Assembly (NCBI GenBank): GCA_963457535.1
Contig: OY734803.1
Location: forward strand, 1,426,001-1,490,000
Reading direction: 5' to 3'
From: JAHRAW01 sp028066695
GTDB taxonomy: Bacteria > Pseudomonadota > Gammaproteobacteria > Arenicellales > Poriferihabitantaceae
Length of the DNA stretch: 64,000 bases
This document shows, in pieces, positions 16,254 to 25,105 of the stretch. The translations under genes and the position numbers were made by a program. A model generated the notes under the pieces. That model saw nothing but the letters and a program-made list of their open reading frames with translations, did not search any database and was not told the origin of the DNA. The first letter of the stretch is position 1. Each line of letters starts with the position of its first letter.

Positions 16254-16748
16254 ATGCCCTCTTTTGACATCGTTTCCGAGGTGGACTGGCAGGAAGTGAA
16301 AAACGCGGTCGCGCAGGCAAACCGCGAAATCAGCGCGCGTTTTGATTTCAAAGGCAGCGACGCGCGCGTGGAACAATCCGGCAAGGAGGGCGAAACTTTG
16401 ACCATTCACGCCGACGACAAATACAAATCCGGGCAGGTGTTGGATGTGCTGCGGCTCAAACTGGCGAAGCGCGAAGTGGATGTGCAGTGCCTGAAAGTCG
16501 GCGAGGCCGCGGTCAGTCCGGCCGGAAAAGCGGTGCAGGAAATCACCGTTCGCCACGGCCTGGACGCCGAGTTGGCGCGCGCGGTGGTGAAGGAAATTAA
16601 AAACGCGAAGATGAAAGTGCAGCCGTCCATTCAGGGCGGGCAGGTGCGGGTCAGCGGAAAAAAACGCGACGATTTGCAGGCCGCGATTGCGCTGATCAAA
16701 GACGGCAAGTGGGGAATGCCGCTGCAGTATGTGAACTTTCGCGACTGA
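16254..16748 (+). CDS. yajQ: YajQ family nucleotide-binding protein (UPF0234)
   Basis: 164 residues, the standard family length. It begins with the diagnostic MPSFDIVSEVDWQEVKNAVA, carries the FDFKGS motif and ends with the typical GMPLQYVNFRD. Family members bind nucleotides, including cyclic-di-GMP in some, and act as transcription co-factors. ATG 16254 follows GGGAG at 16243-16247. The 5' gap (16125-16240) is T-rich mini-repeat sequence. Confidence 0.94.
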   Translation: MPSFDIVSEVDWQEVKNAVAQANREISARFDFKGSDARVEQSGKEGETLTIHADDKYKSGQVLDVLRLKLAKREVDVQCLKVGEAAVSPAGKAVQEITVRHGLDAELARAVVKEIKNAKMKVQPSIQGGQVRVSGKKRDDLQAAIALIKDGKWGMPLQYVNFRD

Positions 16749-16786
16749 GTTTTCGCGGAGGTTTTTTTGCGAAAGTTTTCGGCGCG

Positions 16787-17122
16787 CTATTGTTCGGGGA
16801 ACAGCGAACTTTCCACGCGCGCCAATTTGTCCTCGTTGAAATACAGCGTGGCGAAATGCTGCTGCACCGCGCCGTCCTCGCCGCGTTTTCGGTAGAAGTA
16901 ATAGTCCCAGCGATCGGTGTTGAACGGATCGGTGACCAGCGGAAACCCGAGCGCCTTGGTGACCTCGGTGCGGCTCATGCCGAGTTGCAGCCGGTCCAGC
17001 ATCTGCAGCGTGATTTCGTTGCCCTGCTGAATGTCAATGCGGTAGAGGATGCAGCCGGGCGCGGCGAAAGTCGCCGCACTTAACGCGGCGATTTTCAAAA
17101 AAGTTTTTCGGTTCATTTTCAT
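16787..17122 (-). CDS. bamE: Outer-membrane assembly lipoprotein BamE
   Basis: Small lipoprotein subunit of the BAM beta-barrel assembly machine, 111 residues. It has a signal peptide with a lipobox-like APGC at ~residue 24 and the SmpA/OmlA core (LGMSRTEVTKALGFPLVTDPF, then RWDYYFYRKRG). ATG 17122 overlaps the TGA of the acetyltransferase gene (ATGA). It is last in the nadK-recN-GNAT-bamE chain. BAM would also be needed to insert the nearby trimeric autotransporter. Confidence 0.9.
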   Translation of the reverse strand: MKMNRKTFLKIAALSAATFAAPGCILYRIDIQQGNEITLQMLDRLQLGMSRTEVTKALGFPLVTDPFNTDRWDYYFYRKRGEDGAVQQHFATLYFNEDKLARVESSLFPEQ

Positions 17123-17619
17123 TGCAAATCTTTTTGCACGGCGATTTCGTCGCAGTTGCGAAATTTCGGGCAGTTTATGCAAACCCCCCAGAGTTTTTCC
17201 GGCAAGTCGCGCATGTCCACGGTGCGGTAGCCGAGTTTGTGAAAAAACTCCGCTTCCACGGTCAGCGCGATCAACCGCGAAAGTCCGAGCGCGGCCGCCT
17301 CGCTTTCCACATGCGCCACCAATTGCCGCCCAAAACCGCGCCGCGCGAATTGCGGCGCGACCGCGAGACTGCGCACCTCGCCGAGTTCGCGCGTGAAAAT
17401 TTGCAGCGCCGCGCACGCGGCGATTTCGCCGCGCCATTCCAAAAGAAAAAACTCGCGCAAATTGCGGGTGAGATTGGTCTCGTCGCGCGGCAATAAAACG
17501 CCGCTTGCGACAAACGGCGACAACAATTCGCCGAGCGCGGCGATGTCGCGCAATTGCGCAGGGCGAATTGCAGTTTCGGTTTTCAAAACGGAAACCGGAG
17601 CGGATTGCGGGGCGCTCAT
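17119..17619 (-). CDS. GNAT acetyltransferase, ArgA-like short N-acetylglutamate synthase
   Basis: A 166-residue GNAT protein: acetyl-CoA loop in VRSLAVAPQFARRGFGRQLV, and a C-terminal CINCPKFRNCDEIAV segment. That segment resembles the Cys-rich ending of amino-acid N-acetyltransferases used for arginine biosynthesis. It lacks the amino-acid-kinase domain of full ArgA. ATGA overlaps join it to recN upstream and bamE downstream. The function as N-acetylglutamate synthase is inferred from family resemblance. Confidence 0.78.
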   Translation of the reverse strand: MSAPQSAPVSVLKTETAIRPAQLRDIAALGELLSPFVASGVLLPRDETNLTRNLREFFLLEWRGEIAACAALQIFTRELGEVRSLAVAPQFARRGFGRQLVAHVESEAAALGLSRLIALTVEAEFFHKLGYRTVDMRDLPEKLWGVCINCPKFRNCDEIAVQKDLQ

Positions 17620-19430
17620 GCCGACTGCAGCATCTGCTCGGCGTGGGCGAGCGATTGCGGGGTGAGTTCGGCGCCGGCGGTCATGCGCGCGATTTCCTCC
17701 ACGCGCGCCGCGCCGTCCAGCGGCTGCACCGCGACTTCGGCGGCTTCGGCGCGTTTTTTCACGGTCCAGTGGTGGTGGCCTTTCGCCGCGACTTGCGAGA
17801 GGTGGGTGATGCACAGGATTTGCCGGTTGGCGCCGAGCGCGCGCAATTTTTCGCCGACCACTTCGGCGACGCGCCCGCCGATGCCGACATCCACCTCGTC
17901 AAAAATCAGCGTGGAAGTCGGCGCGCCCGCGGCCAGCGCGACATTGATCGCCAGCGAAATGCGCGACAACTCGCCGCCGGACGCGGCCTTGGTCAGCGGT
18001 TTCGGCGGCAGTCCCGGATTCGCGCTCGCCGCAAACTCGGCGCTCTCCAAACCGCGCCGGGAAATGTGGCGGGTTTCGTCGGCGGAGATTTCTCCGGCGG
18101 TTTCTGCAGAGATTTTTTCATCGGCATTTTCCGCGTCGGTTTCTCCGGCGTTTTCCGCGGCGATTTTTTCATCGGCATTTTCATCGGAGTTTTCTCCATC
18201 AGTTTCCGCGTCACTTTTCCCGCCGCGATCATGCAGGAGAATTTCCAACCGCCCGCCGGCCATGCCGAGTTCCTGCATCAACTCGGTGACCGCCGGCGCG
18301 AGTTTCTCCGCGCTTTCGCGGCGGCGCGCGCCGATTTCCACGGCCAATTTTTGATACGCGGAAAAATGCTCGGCGTGTTTCGCCTGCAAATGCTGCAACT
18401 CGGCCTGCGGATCCTGCAGTCCGGCAAATTCCTCGCGCAAACTTTCCAACTTCTCCGACAGAAGCCCCGGCAACACGCGGTGTTTTCGCGACAGGTCGTG
18501 ATACTGCGAAAACTTCGCTTCAATCTCTGCGATCTCGGCCGCGTCGGGCGCGCCGCCGGCGTAAAGCGCGCGCAGTTGTTCCGCGGCCTCATTAATATGA
18601 ATGCCGGCGCCGTTCAAAAGTTCCACGATTTTTCCGAGCCGCTCGTCGTGGCGCGCGAGTTTCTGCAGCCGCCGCGCGCAGTCGTCCAGCGACGCGGCCA
18701 TGCTTGCGTTTTCATTTTCTCCGTCGCGGAGTTGCAAAACCACCGCGCGCGTTTCATCGGCGAGTTCGCGCTCGTGGTGCGCGCGTTTTTGCCGCTGTTC
18801 AAGTTTCTGCCACTCCTCCGCGCTCGGCGACAGCGCCTCCAACTCGGCGATATACGCCTCCAGCAATTCGGCGCGGGCGCGCGCGTTTTCGCCGCCCTCG
18901 CGCAGGTGCCGCAGGCGCGCGCGAATTTCGCTGAGCGCGTCGTATTGCGCGCCGAGTTGCGCGAGGAGTTCGGTGTTGCCGGCGGCCGCGTCCAGCAACT
19001 GCAGTTGCCCGGCGCGGCTCAGCAGCGAGTGGTGCTCGTGCTGGCCGTGAATGTCCACCAGTTCGCGCCCGAGGTCGCGCATCATGGAGGCGTTGACCGA
19101 GCGGCCGTTGATATAGGCGCGGCTCGGTTTGTCGCGGCGCACCACGCGGCGCAAAATGCATTCGTCGCCGCTGTCCAGTCCGTTCTCGCGCAAATGCGCG
19201 AGCGCGGGATGCCCGGCGTTCAGGCGAAAACCGCCTTCAATTTCAGCCTGCTCGGCCTGCGCGCGAATCAGCGTGTTCTCGGCGCGGTCGCCGAGCAGCA
19301 CGCCGACCGCGTCCACTATCAGCGACTTGCCCGATCCGGTCTCGCCGGTGATCGCGGTGAAGGCCGGGCCGAATTCCAGTTGCAAATGCTCGGCGATGGC
19401 CAGTTGGCGGATTTCCAGCCAGTCAATCAT
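17616..19430 (-). CDS. recN: DNA repair protein RecN
   Basis: SMC-like ATPase of recombinational double-strand-break repair. Walker A GETGSGKS is at residues 29-36; the signature and Walker B regions are intact (AASGGELSRISLAINVAL; STLIFDEVDVGIGG). At 604 residues it is ~50 longer than E. coli RecN because of an Asp/Glu-rich insertion (residues ~400-450) made of ENADEKIAAENAGE-like repeats, placed in the second coiled-coil region. ATGA overlaps link it to nadK and the GNAT gene. Confidence 0.95.
   Translation of the reverse strand: MIDWLEIRQLAIAEHLQLEFGPAFTAITGETGSGKSLIVDAVGVLLGDRAENTLIRAQAEQAEIEGGFRLNAGHPALAHLRENGLDSGDECILRRVVRRDKPSRAYINGRSVNASMMRDLGRELVDIHGQHEHHSLLSRAGQLQLLDAAAGNTELLAQLGAQYDALSEIRARLRHLREGGENARARAELLEAYIAELEALSPSAEEWQKLEQRQKRAHHERELADETRAVVLQLRDGENENASMAASLDDCARRLQKLARHDERLGKIVELLNGAGIHINEAAEQLRALYAGGAPDAAEIAEIEAKFSQYHDLSRKHRVLPGLLSEKLESLREEFAGLQDPQAELQHLQAKHAEHFSAYQKLAVEIGARRRESAEKLAPAVTELMQELGMAGGRLEILLHDRGGKSDAETDGENSDENADEKIAAENAGETDAENADEKISAETAGEISADETRHISRRGLESAEFAASANPGLPPKPLTKAASGGELSRISLAINVALAAGAPTSTLIFDEVDVGIGGRVAEVVGEKLRALGANRQILCITHLSQVAAKGHHHWTVKKRAEAAEVAVQPLDGAARVEEIARMTAGAELTPQSLAHAEQMLQSA
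18085..18215. repeat. In-frame mini-repeat expansion inside recN
   Basis: About ten units of TTTTC followed by an 8-nt C/G-rich stretch (CATCGGCA, CGCGTCGG, CGCGGCGA...) in near-12-nt periodicity. They encode the acidic repeat ENADEK[IA].AE.AGE. It is the same sequence type as the intergenic mini-repeats. Confidence 0.75.
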
Positions 19431-20320
19431 TCGCCGTCTCCGCCGTTCTTTTTTTGTTCGCCGGCGCGCTCGTTCCAGCCGAGTTTGGATCGCAGCGTTT
19501 CAAAGTGGCTGTCGCGCGAGATGCGCACCATGGACAGGCGCTCGCGCGCGAGCGAGATAGTGATGGTTTCATCGCCGGAGAGTTCGCACGCGATGCGCCC
19601 GTCCAGCGCGAGGTTGGCGCGCGTCTCGGCGAACACCAGCGAGGTGATTTCAATGCGCGCGTTTTCGTCCAGCACGATCGGGCGGTTGCTCAGCGTGTGC
19701 GGGCAAATCGGCGACAGGCAAATCACCGGCAGCGTCGGATAAATGATCGGGCCGCCGGCCGAAAGCGAATAGGCGGTGGAGCCGGTCGGCGTGGAGATGA
19801 TGATGCCGTCGCTGCGCGTCTGGCTGAGGAACTGCCCGTCCACGCGAATTTCAAATTCAATCAGCCGGCCGGTGTTGCCCTTGGAGATGACCGCGTCGTT
19901 GACCGAAACGCCGCGGTGAATTTCCGCGCCGCCGCGCGACACCGCGGTGTCCAGCAGACTGCGCTTTTCAATGCGGTAGTCGCCGTGCAAAATTGCATTC
20001 AAGCCCGGCTCGAGGCGCTGCATGGAAATATCCGCGAGAAAACCGAGCCGCCCGAGATTGACGCCGACCGCCGGCACATCGTGCTCGGCGAGTTTGCGCG
20101 CGACATGCAGCATGGTGCCGTCGCCGCCGACCACCACGGCAAGGTCGATGGCGCCGCCGGGCGCGCCGCCGATGCGCGCGCCTTTCGCCGCCTTGGGCGC
20201 GTCGTCGTCCAGCAGCGCTTTCAGGCCGTGTTTTTCCAGCAGTTTCCGAATGGTCGCGACCGCATCAATGTCGGCGCGGTCTTGGAATCTGCCGAACAGT
20301 CCTACGCGGGTGATTTTCAC
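19427..20320 (-). CDS. nadK: NAD kinase
   Basis: ATP-dependent phosphorylation of NAD to NADP. The 297 residues include the GGDGTMLH motif, the NDAVISKG motif and the DGIIISTPTGSTAYSLSAGGPI active-site region (conserved glycine-rich motif). GTG at 20320 (VKITRVGLFGRF) is the likely start; the frame extends upstream through an unlikely sequence. It heads the minus-strand chain nadK-recN-GNAT-bamE. Confidence 0.94.
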   Translation of the reverse strand: MKITRVGLFGRFQDRADIDAVATIRKLLEKHGLKALLDDDAPKAAKGARIGGAPGGAIDLAVVVGGDGTMLHVARKLAEHDVPAVGVNLGRLGFLADISMQRLEPGLNAILHGDYRIEKRSLLDTAVSRGGAEIHRGVSVNDAVISKGNTGRLIEFEIRVDGQFLSQTRSDGIIISTPTGSTAYSLSAGGPIIYPTLPVICLSPICPHTLSNRPIVLDENARIEITSLVFAETRANLALDGRIACELSGDETITISLARERLSMVRISRDSHFETLRSKLGWNERAGEQKKNGGDGE

Positions 20321-20450
20321 GGGTGTTTTAATGTGCGAAACGCGGGGTTTGCGGCAATTATACCGACGCGGCGCGCCGGTCCGCGCGCGTGGAATGTGTT
20401 CTATATTACGCAGTGCATTTCCCCCCAACCACTCTTTTTGGAGACGCAAA

Positions 20451-21029
20451 ATGAACGAGCCGATAAATCACACTGCAAACGAGGCCGGCTATGCCGCGCC
20501 GGCGCGGCTGCTGCACTGGCTGATGGCCGCCGGATTTGTCTTTATGTGGGCCAGCGGGTTTTCCATGACCGAATTGGTGGAGGAAGACGGGCCGCTGGAG
20601 GAACTCCTCTACACGCTGCACATGTCCACCGGCTTCGCGCTGTTCCTGCTGCTGCTGGCGCGCATCGCGGTGCGCCGCATGTTTCCGCCGCCGCCGCCGG
20701 TCGCCGGGCTGGAGCAGTGGGAGGAGCGCGCTTCGCACGCCGCGCACATCGCGCTGTATGCGCTGCCGCTGATGGTGATCATGGTCGGCTGGGTGGAAGT
20801 GGACATGGGCGGACACCGCATGCCGTTTTACGGGCTGTTTTCCTGGCAGGTGCTGCCCGATGTGGAATATGTCGGCGGGTATGAACTCGCCGAAGTCATG
20901 GAGGAAATCCACAAATGGCTGGCCTATGGAATGCTGTGCCTCGCGCTGATTCATGCCGGCGCGGTGGCGAAGCACCGCTGGGTGGACCACAACGACGTGT
21001 TTCACCGCATGTCGCCGCTGCGAAAGTGA
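20451..21029 (+). CDS. Cytochrome b561 family protein
   Basis: A 192-residue, four-helix diheme membrane protein that transfers electrons from quinol; some members are superoxide oxidases (CybB). Likely heme histidines are in RLLHWLMA, LHMSTGFALF, EIHKWLAYG and LIHAGAVAKHRW. ATG 20451 follows TTTGGAGACG by a good spacing. It converges with rpoD and shares the hairpin at 21048-21075. Confidence 0.9.
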   Translation: MNEPINHTANEAGYAAPARLLHWLMAAGFVFMWASGFSMTELVEEDGPLEELLYTLHMSTGFALFLLLLARIAVRRMFPPPPPVAGLEQWEERASHAAHIALYALPLMVIMVGWVEVDMGGHRMPFYGLFSWQVLPDVEYVGGYELAEVMEEIHKWLAYGMLCLALIHAGAVAKHRWVDHNDVFHRMSPLRK

Positions 21030-21047
21030 CGCAGCGATAAAGTCATG

Positions 21048-21075
21048 GCGCGCCGCGGTTAAGAGCGCGGCGCGC
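21048..21075. terminator. 10-bp hairpin between convergent cytochrome b561 and rpoD genes
   Basis: Perfect inverted repeat: arms 21048-21057 (GCGCGCCGCG) and 21066-21075, 8-nt loop. Neither strand has a clear T-tract after it, so it may be a shared, weak or Rho-assisted terminator. It reaches the last base of the rpoD stop codon. Confidence 0.45.
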
Positions 21076-22994
21076 TACGACTCGTCCAAAAAAGTTTTCA
21101 GGTGATCGGAGCGGCTCGGATGCCGCAACTTGCGCAGCGCTTTCGCCTCAATCTGGCGAATGCGCTCGCGCGTGACATCAAACTGTTTGCCGACTTCCTC
21201 CAGCGTGTGATCGGTGTTCATGCCGATGCCGAAGCGCATTTTCAGCACCTTCGCCTCGCGCTCGGTCAGCGAGTCCAGTGCCGAGCGCATGTCGGCGACC
21301 AGGCCCTTGTCGGCGACTTCCTCGTCCGACGGTTTGATGTTCGGGTCCTCAATGAAATCGCCGAGGTGCGAATCCTCGTCGTCGCCGACCGGCATTTCCA
21401 TGGAGATCGGCTCTTTGGCGATTTTCAGCACCTTGCGCACTTTGTCCTCGGGAAGTTCCATGCGCTCGGCGAGTTCCTCCGGCAGCGCCTCGCGGCCTTT
21501 TTCCTGCAGGATCTGGCGCGACACGCGGTTGAGTTTGTTCAGCGTCTCAATCATGTGCACCGGAATGCGAATGGTTTTCGCCTGGTCGGCGATGGAGCGC
21601 GTGATCGCCTGGCGAATCCACCAGGTGGCGTAGGTGGAAAACTTGTAGCCGCGGCGGTATTCAAATTTGTCCACGGCTTTCATCAGGCCGATGTTGCCCT
21701 CCTGAATCAGGTCCAAAAAGGCGAGGCCGCGGTTGGTGTATTTTTTGGCGATGGAAATGACCAGGCGCAGGTTCGCCTCCACCATTTCGCGCTTGGCGAA
21801 GCGCGCCTTGGTTTCGCCGATGGAAAACTGCCGCCCGAGCGCCTTCAGGTCGGCCAGGGTCAGCCCGGCGTTGGCGCCGCATTCGCGCAGTTTGGCGAGG
21901 CGGTCGCGAATTTGCGGGCGGCGGTCGCGCAGTTTGTCGGCCTGCTGCGGGCAGGCGCGAATCAACTTGTCCAGCCAGCGCGGGTTGCTCTCGCATTCGG
22001 CGAAGCATTTAAGAAAGCGGTCGCGCGGCGCGCGGCACTGCTCCACGCAAATCGCGGCGATGGCGCGCTCGTGCAGGCGCACTTCGTCCATGCTGCCGCT
22101 CAGCATTTTTGCAAAGCGCTCCACCTGAATCGGCGTGAATTTAAACTGCAGAAATTCGTCGCCGAGTTTGCGCCGGTTTTTCAGCGCGAGTTTTCCGTCG
22201 TAGCCGTCTTTTTCCCAGGCCTTGTTCAGCGCGCCCCAGGTGCGGCGCATGCGGCGAAAGCGTTCCAGCGCCTCTTTAATGTCGGGGCCTTTCGGCGGCG
22301 ACGCCTCCTTTTTCGCGGCGTTCGCGCCAGGCGCGCCGGGGGTCGCCACGGTCTCGTCGTCCAGCGCGTCCAGCGCCATGAAATCCACCATCAAATCGGT
22401 CAGTTTCATCTTGCCGTCCTTGACCGCCTCGCCGAGCTGCAGCAGCCGCAGCAGCGCGCGCGGCGCCAGCGCGACCGCCTCGGCGCGCATGCGGTTGCCG
22501 CTTTCAATGCGCTTCGCCAGCGCGATTTCGTCCTCGCGCGTCAGCAAATCCACCGTGCCCATCTCGCGCATATACATGCGCACCGGATCGGTGGTGCGGC
22601 CGAATTCGTTTTCCACCGCGGTTTTCAGCGCGGCGCCGACTTCCTCGGCGACTTCCTCGTCGTCCGGGTTGTCGCGCTTTAAGGTGATGGAGTCGCGGTC
22701 GGGCGCTTTGTCCACGACTTCAATTCCCATGTCGTTGATCATGTTGACCACGACTTCAATTTGATCGGTGTCGTGCAGGTTCTCCGGCAGGTGGTCGTTG
22801 ATTTCGGCGTAGGTTAAAAATCCCTGCGCTTTTCCGGTGAGCACCAGATTTTTCAGATCGGACTGCGGCGCATCGGGGGCCGCCGCCGCGGCCGCCGCGG
22901 TTTTCGCGGAGATTTTCGCGTCGGTTTTTCCCGCGGATTTTTCGGCGGTTTGCGCCGGTTTTTCCGGGGTTTTTTGCGGCGGTTTTTGGGGCAT
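21075..22994 (-). CDS. rpoD: RNA polymerase primary sigma factor RpoD (sigma-70)
   Basis: The 639 residues include region 1.1 (LTYAEINDHLPENL...DDEEV), region 1.2 (GRTTDPVRMYMREMG), the large non-conserved region, region 2 (ANLRLVISIAKKYTNRGLAF; YATWWIRQAITR), region 3 and region 4 (TLEEVGKQFDVTRERIRQIE). The N-terminus has a ~45-residue Lys/Pro/Ala-rich extension (EKPAQTAEKSAGKTDAKISA) encoded by mini-repeat DNA; translation could instead start later. Unlike E. coli, dnaG is directly upstream but rpsU is missing. Confidence 0.97.
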   Translation of the reverse strand: MPQKPPQKTPEKPAQTAEKSAGKTDAKISAKTAAAAAAAPDAPQSDLKNLVLTGKAQGFLTYAEINDHLPENLHDTDQIEVVVNMINDMGIEVVDKAPDRDSITLKRDNPDDEEVAEEVGAALKTAVENEFGRTTDPVRMYMREMGTVDLLTREDEIALAKRIESGNRMRAEAVALAPRALLRLLQLGEAVKDGKMKLTDLMVDFMALDALDDETVATPGAPGANAAKKEASPPKGPDIKEALERFRRMRRTWGALNKAWEKDGYDGKLALKNRRKLGDEFLQFKFTPIQVERFAKMLSGSMDEVRLHERAIAAICVEQCRAPRDRFLKCFAECESNPRWLDKLIRACPQQADKLRDRRPQIRDRLAKLRECGANAGLTLADLKALGRQFSIGETKARFAKREMVEANLRLVISIAKKYTNRGLAFLDLIQEGNIGLMKAVDKFEYRRGYKFSTYATWWIRQAITRSIADQAKTIRIPVHMIETLNKLNRVSRQILQEKGREALPEELAERMELPEDKVRKVLKIAKEPISMEMPVGDDEDSHLGDFIEDPNIKPSDEEVADKGLVADMRSALDSLTEREAKVLKMRFGIGMNTDHTLEEVGKQFDVTRERIRQIEAKALRKLRHPSRSDHLKTFLDES

Positions 22995-23162
22995 TTCGGG
23001 CTCGGGCGGGGTTGGGCGCGCTTAAAATTTGGTCGCGGAATATAGCATAAACGGCGGTTAACGCGGGGAAAAATTCGCCGTGGAAAATCGCCCGAAAAAT
23101 CGCAGTGAAAAATCGTCGCGGAAAACCGCCGTGAAAAAGCGCCGCGAAAACCGCCGCGCGCC
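22995..23162. repeat. Mini-repeat cluster between dnaG and rpoD
   Basis: The 168-bp gap holds a run of GGAAAATCGC/GAAAAATCG/GAAAAAGCGCCGCG-like units at 23075-23155 and a TATATT hexamer on the minus strand (~23040) that may serve rpoD. No ORF was recognised. Confidence 0.55.
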
Positions 23163-25031
23163 TCAGGCGCCGGCCTCAAACATTTCCTTGATTTCGCGCA
23201 AGGCCCGCCCGGTTTCCTGCGGCGGCAGGCCGCGCTGGTATTCCCCGATTTTTTCCGCGCGCCGCCGCTTGACCTCGTCTTCGCGCAGGCGGGCGATGGT
23301 GTCGTCAAATTGTTTTTCCAGCACATCAAGATCAATGTGATTTTCGCGCGCGGCGAGTTGCGCCAGGTAGGCATGGGTTTTTTCATCGCCGCGAAAATGC
23401 TCCAGCAATCGCGCGGTGGTGGTCTGCGCGTCGCCGGTGATTTTCTCCACGAGCGCGCGCAGGGTTTCGGCGCCCGGCATGTGCAGGTCATGCAAGTCGC
23501 GCCCATTTGCATTCGCATTGCCGGGCGCGACGCGCGCCGCCAATTGCGGGTGCTGCAGCAGCATGCTGACGGCGAGCGCCAGCGGCGAAGGTTGCCCGCC
23601 CGGCGCGCGCCGCAACGGCTGCCGCGCGCGCGGCAATGACGACGGCGACTTCGGCAGTTGGTCCAAGCCGAGCCGTGCCGCGTCCAATTCGCACAAATTG
23701 GCCAGCCGCTCGCGCATCATCTCGCGCAACGCGCCCGCCGGAAGTTGCGCCAGCAACGGTTTCGCCAATTCCACCAGCCGCGCCTTGCCGTCCAGGCGTT
23801 TCAAATCCACCTGCGCGCACAGCGCGCTGAACAAAAAATCCGGCAGCGGCTGCGCGTTTGCGGCGCGTTCGGTGAAACCGTCGGCGCCTTCGGCGCGCAC
23901 CATGCTGTCCGGATCTTCGCCGTCGGGCAAAAACAAAAACCCGATCTGCCGCCCGTCGCGCAATTCCGGCAGCGCGTTCTCCATCGCCCGCCACGCCGCG
24001 TCGCGCCCGGCGCGGTCGCCGTCAAAACAGAACACGATCTCCGGCGCGGCCTGAAACAGCCGCTGCAAATGCGCGCGCGTGGTCGCGGTGCCGAGCGTGG
24101 CGACCGCGTTGTCAATGCCGAATTGCGCGAGCGCGATCACATCCAGATAGCCCTCCACCAAGAGGACGCGCCCGGCGCGCCCGGCCGCCTGGCGCGCGCG
24201 GTGCAGGCCGTACACCTCGGCGCCTTTGTGAAACAGCGGCGTCTCCGGCGAGTTCAGATATTTCGGCTCGTCGTCGCCGATGACGCGCCCGCCGAATGCG
24301 ACCACGCGTCCGCGGCGGTCCTCAATCGGAAACATCACGCGCCCGCGAAAGCGGTCGTAGACGCGCGCCGCATAACCGGGAGAAGTTTGCGGCGCGGCGT
24401 CGGCGACATGCAGGCCCGCGTGCGAAGAGGGCGAAGCGGCGGTCTTGTCGCTTTGCGCGAGCAGCCCGGCGCGCTGCAATTGCCGCCGCCGCAATTCGCT
24501 GCCGCCGAGCGCGCGCGCCAGATTGTCCCAGCCGGGCGGCGCGTAACCGATGCCGAACTCGGCCGCGGTGCGCCCGTCCAAGCCGCGCGCTTTGAGATAC
24601 GCGATCGCTTCGCGCCCCTCCGGCGCGCGCAGTTGCGCCTGAAACCAGCGGTTCGCTTCGGCGACCACTTCCAGCAATTCGTTCGGCGATTCGCCCGGCG
24701 CGGACGGCGCCGCGGGCGCGCCCGAATCCGGAACGCGCAACCCGGCCGCGCCGGCCAATTCCTCAATCGCCTCGCGAAAAGAGAGGTTGCCGTGCTCCAT
24801 CAAAAACCCGATGGCGGTGCCGTGCGCGCCGCAGCCGAAGCAGTGGTAAAACTGTTTTGCCGGACTCACCGTGAACGACGGCGTCTTCTCCTCGTGAAAC
24901 GGGCAGCAGGCCGCGTATTCCTTGCCCTTGCGCGTCAGCGGCACGCGCCGGTCGATCAACTCGACCAAGTCGGTGCGCGCGATCACCTGATCTATGAACG
25001 CTTTGGGAATCTTTCCGGGCATGCCGCGCAT
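23163..25031 (-). CDS. dnaG: DNA primase DnaG
   Basis: Synthesises primers at the replication fork. The 622 residues include the N-terminal CHC2 zinc finger (CPFHEEKTPSF...YHCFGCG), the RNA-polymerase domain, the Toprim motif (VLLVEGYLDVIAL; CFDGDRAGRDAAWRA) and a C-terminal DnaB-binding helical domain. ATG 25031 or the second Met at 25022 could be the start (MRGMPGKIPKAFID). Confidence 0.95.
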   Translation of the reverse strand: MRGMPGKIPKAFIDQVIARTDLVELIDRRVPLTRKGKEYAACCPFHEEKTPSFTVSPAKQFYHCFGCGAHGTAIGFLMEHGNLSFREAIEELAGAAGLRVPDSGAPAAPSAPGESPNELLEVVAEANRWFQAQLRAPEGREAIAYLKARGLDGRTAAEFGIGYAPPGWDNLARALGGSELRRRQLQRAGLLAQSDKTAASPSSHAGLHVADAAPQTSPGYAARVYDRFRGRVMFPIEDRRGRVVAFGGRVIGDDEPKYLNSPETPLFHKGAEVYGLHRARQAAGRAGRVLLVEGYLDVIALAQFGIDNAVATLGTATTRAHLQRLFQAAPEIVFCFDGDRAGRDAAWRAMENALPELRDGRQIGFLFLPDGEDPDSMVRAEGADGFTERAANAQPLPDFLFSALCAQVDLKRLDGKARLVELAKPLLAQLPAGALREMMRERLANLCELDAARLGLDQLPKSPSSLPRARQPLRRAPGGQPSPLALAVSMLLQHPQLAARVAPGNANANGRDLHDLHMPGAETLRALVEKITGDAQTTTARLLEHFRGDEKTHAYLAQLAARENHIDLDVLEKQFDDTIARLREDEVKRRRAEKIGEYQRGLPPQETGRALREIKEMFEAGA

Positions 25032-25105
25032 TATAGGGCGAAGCGCCGCCGAAATCCGCTACAATCGCGCCCGCGCAACGCCCCGCTCTCCGCCTCCCGC
25101 ACCGC

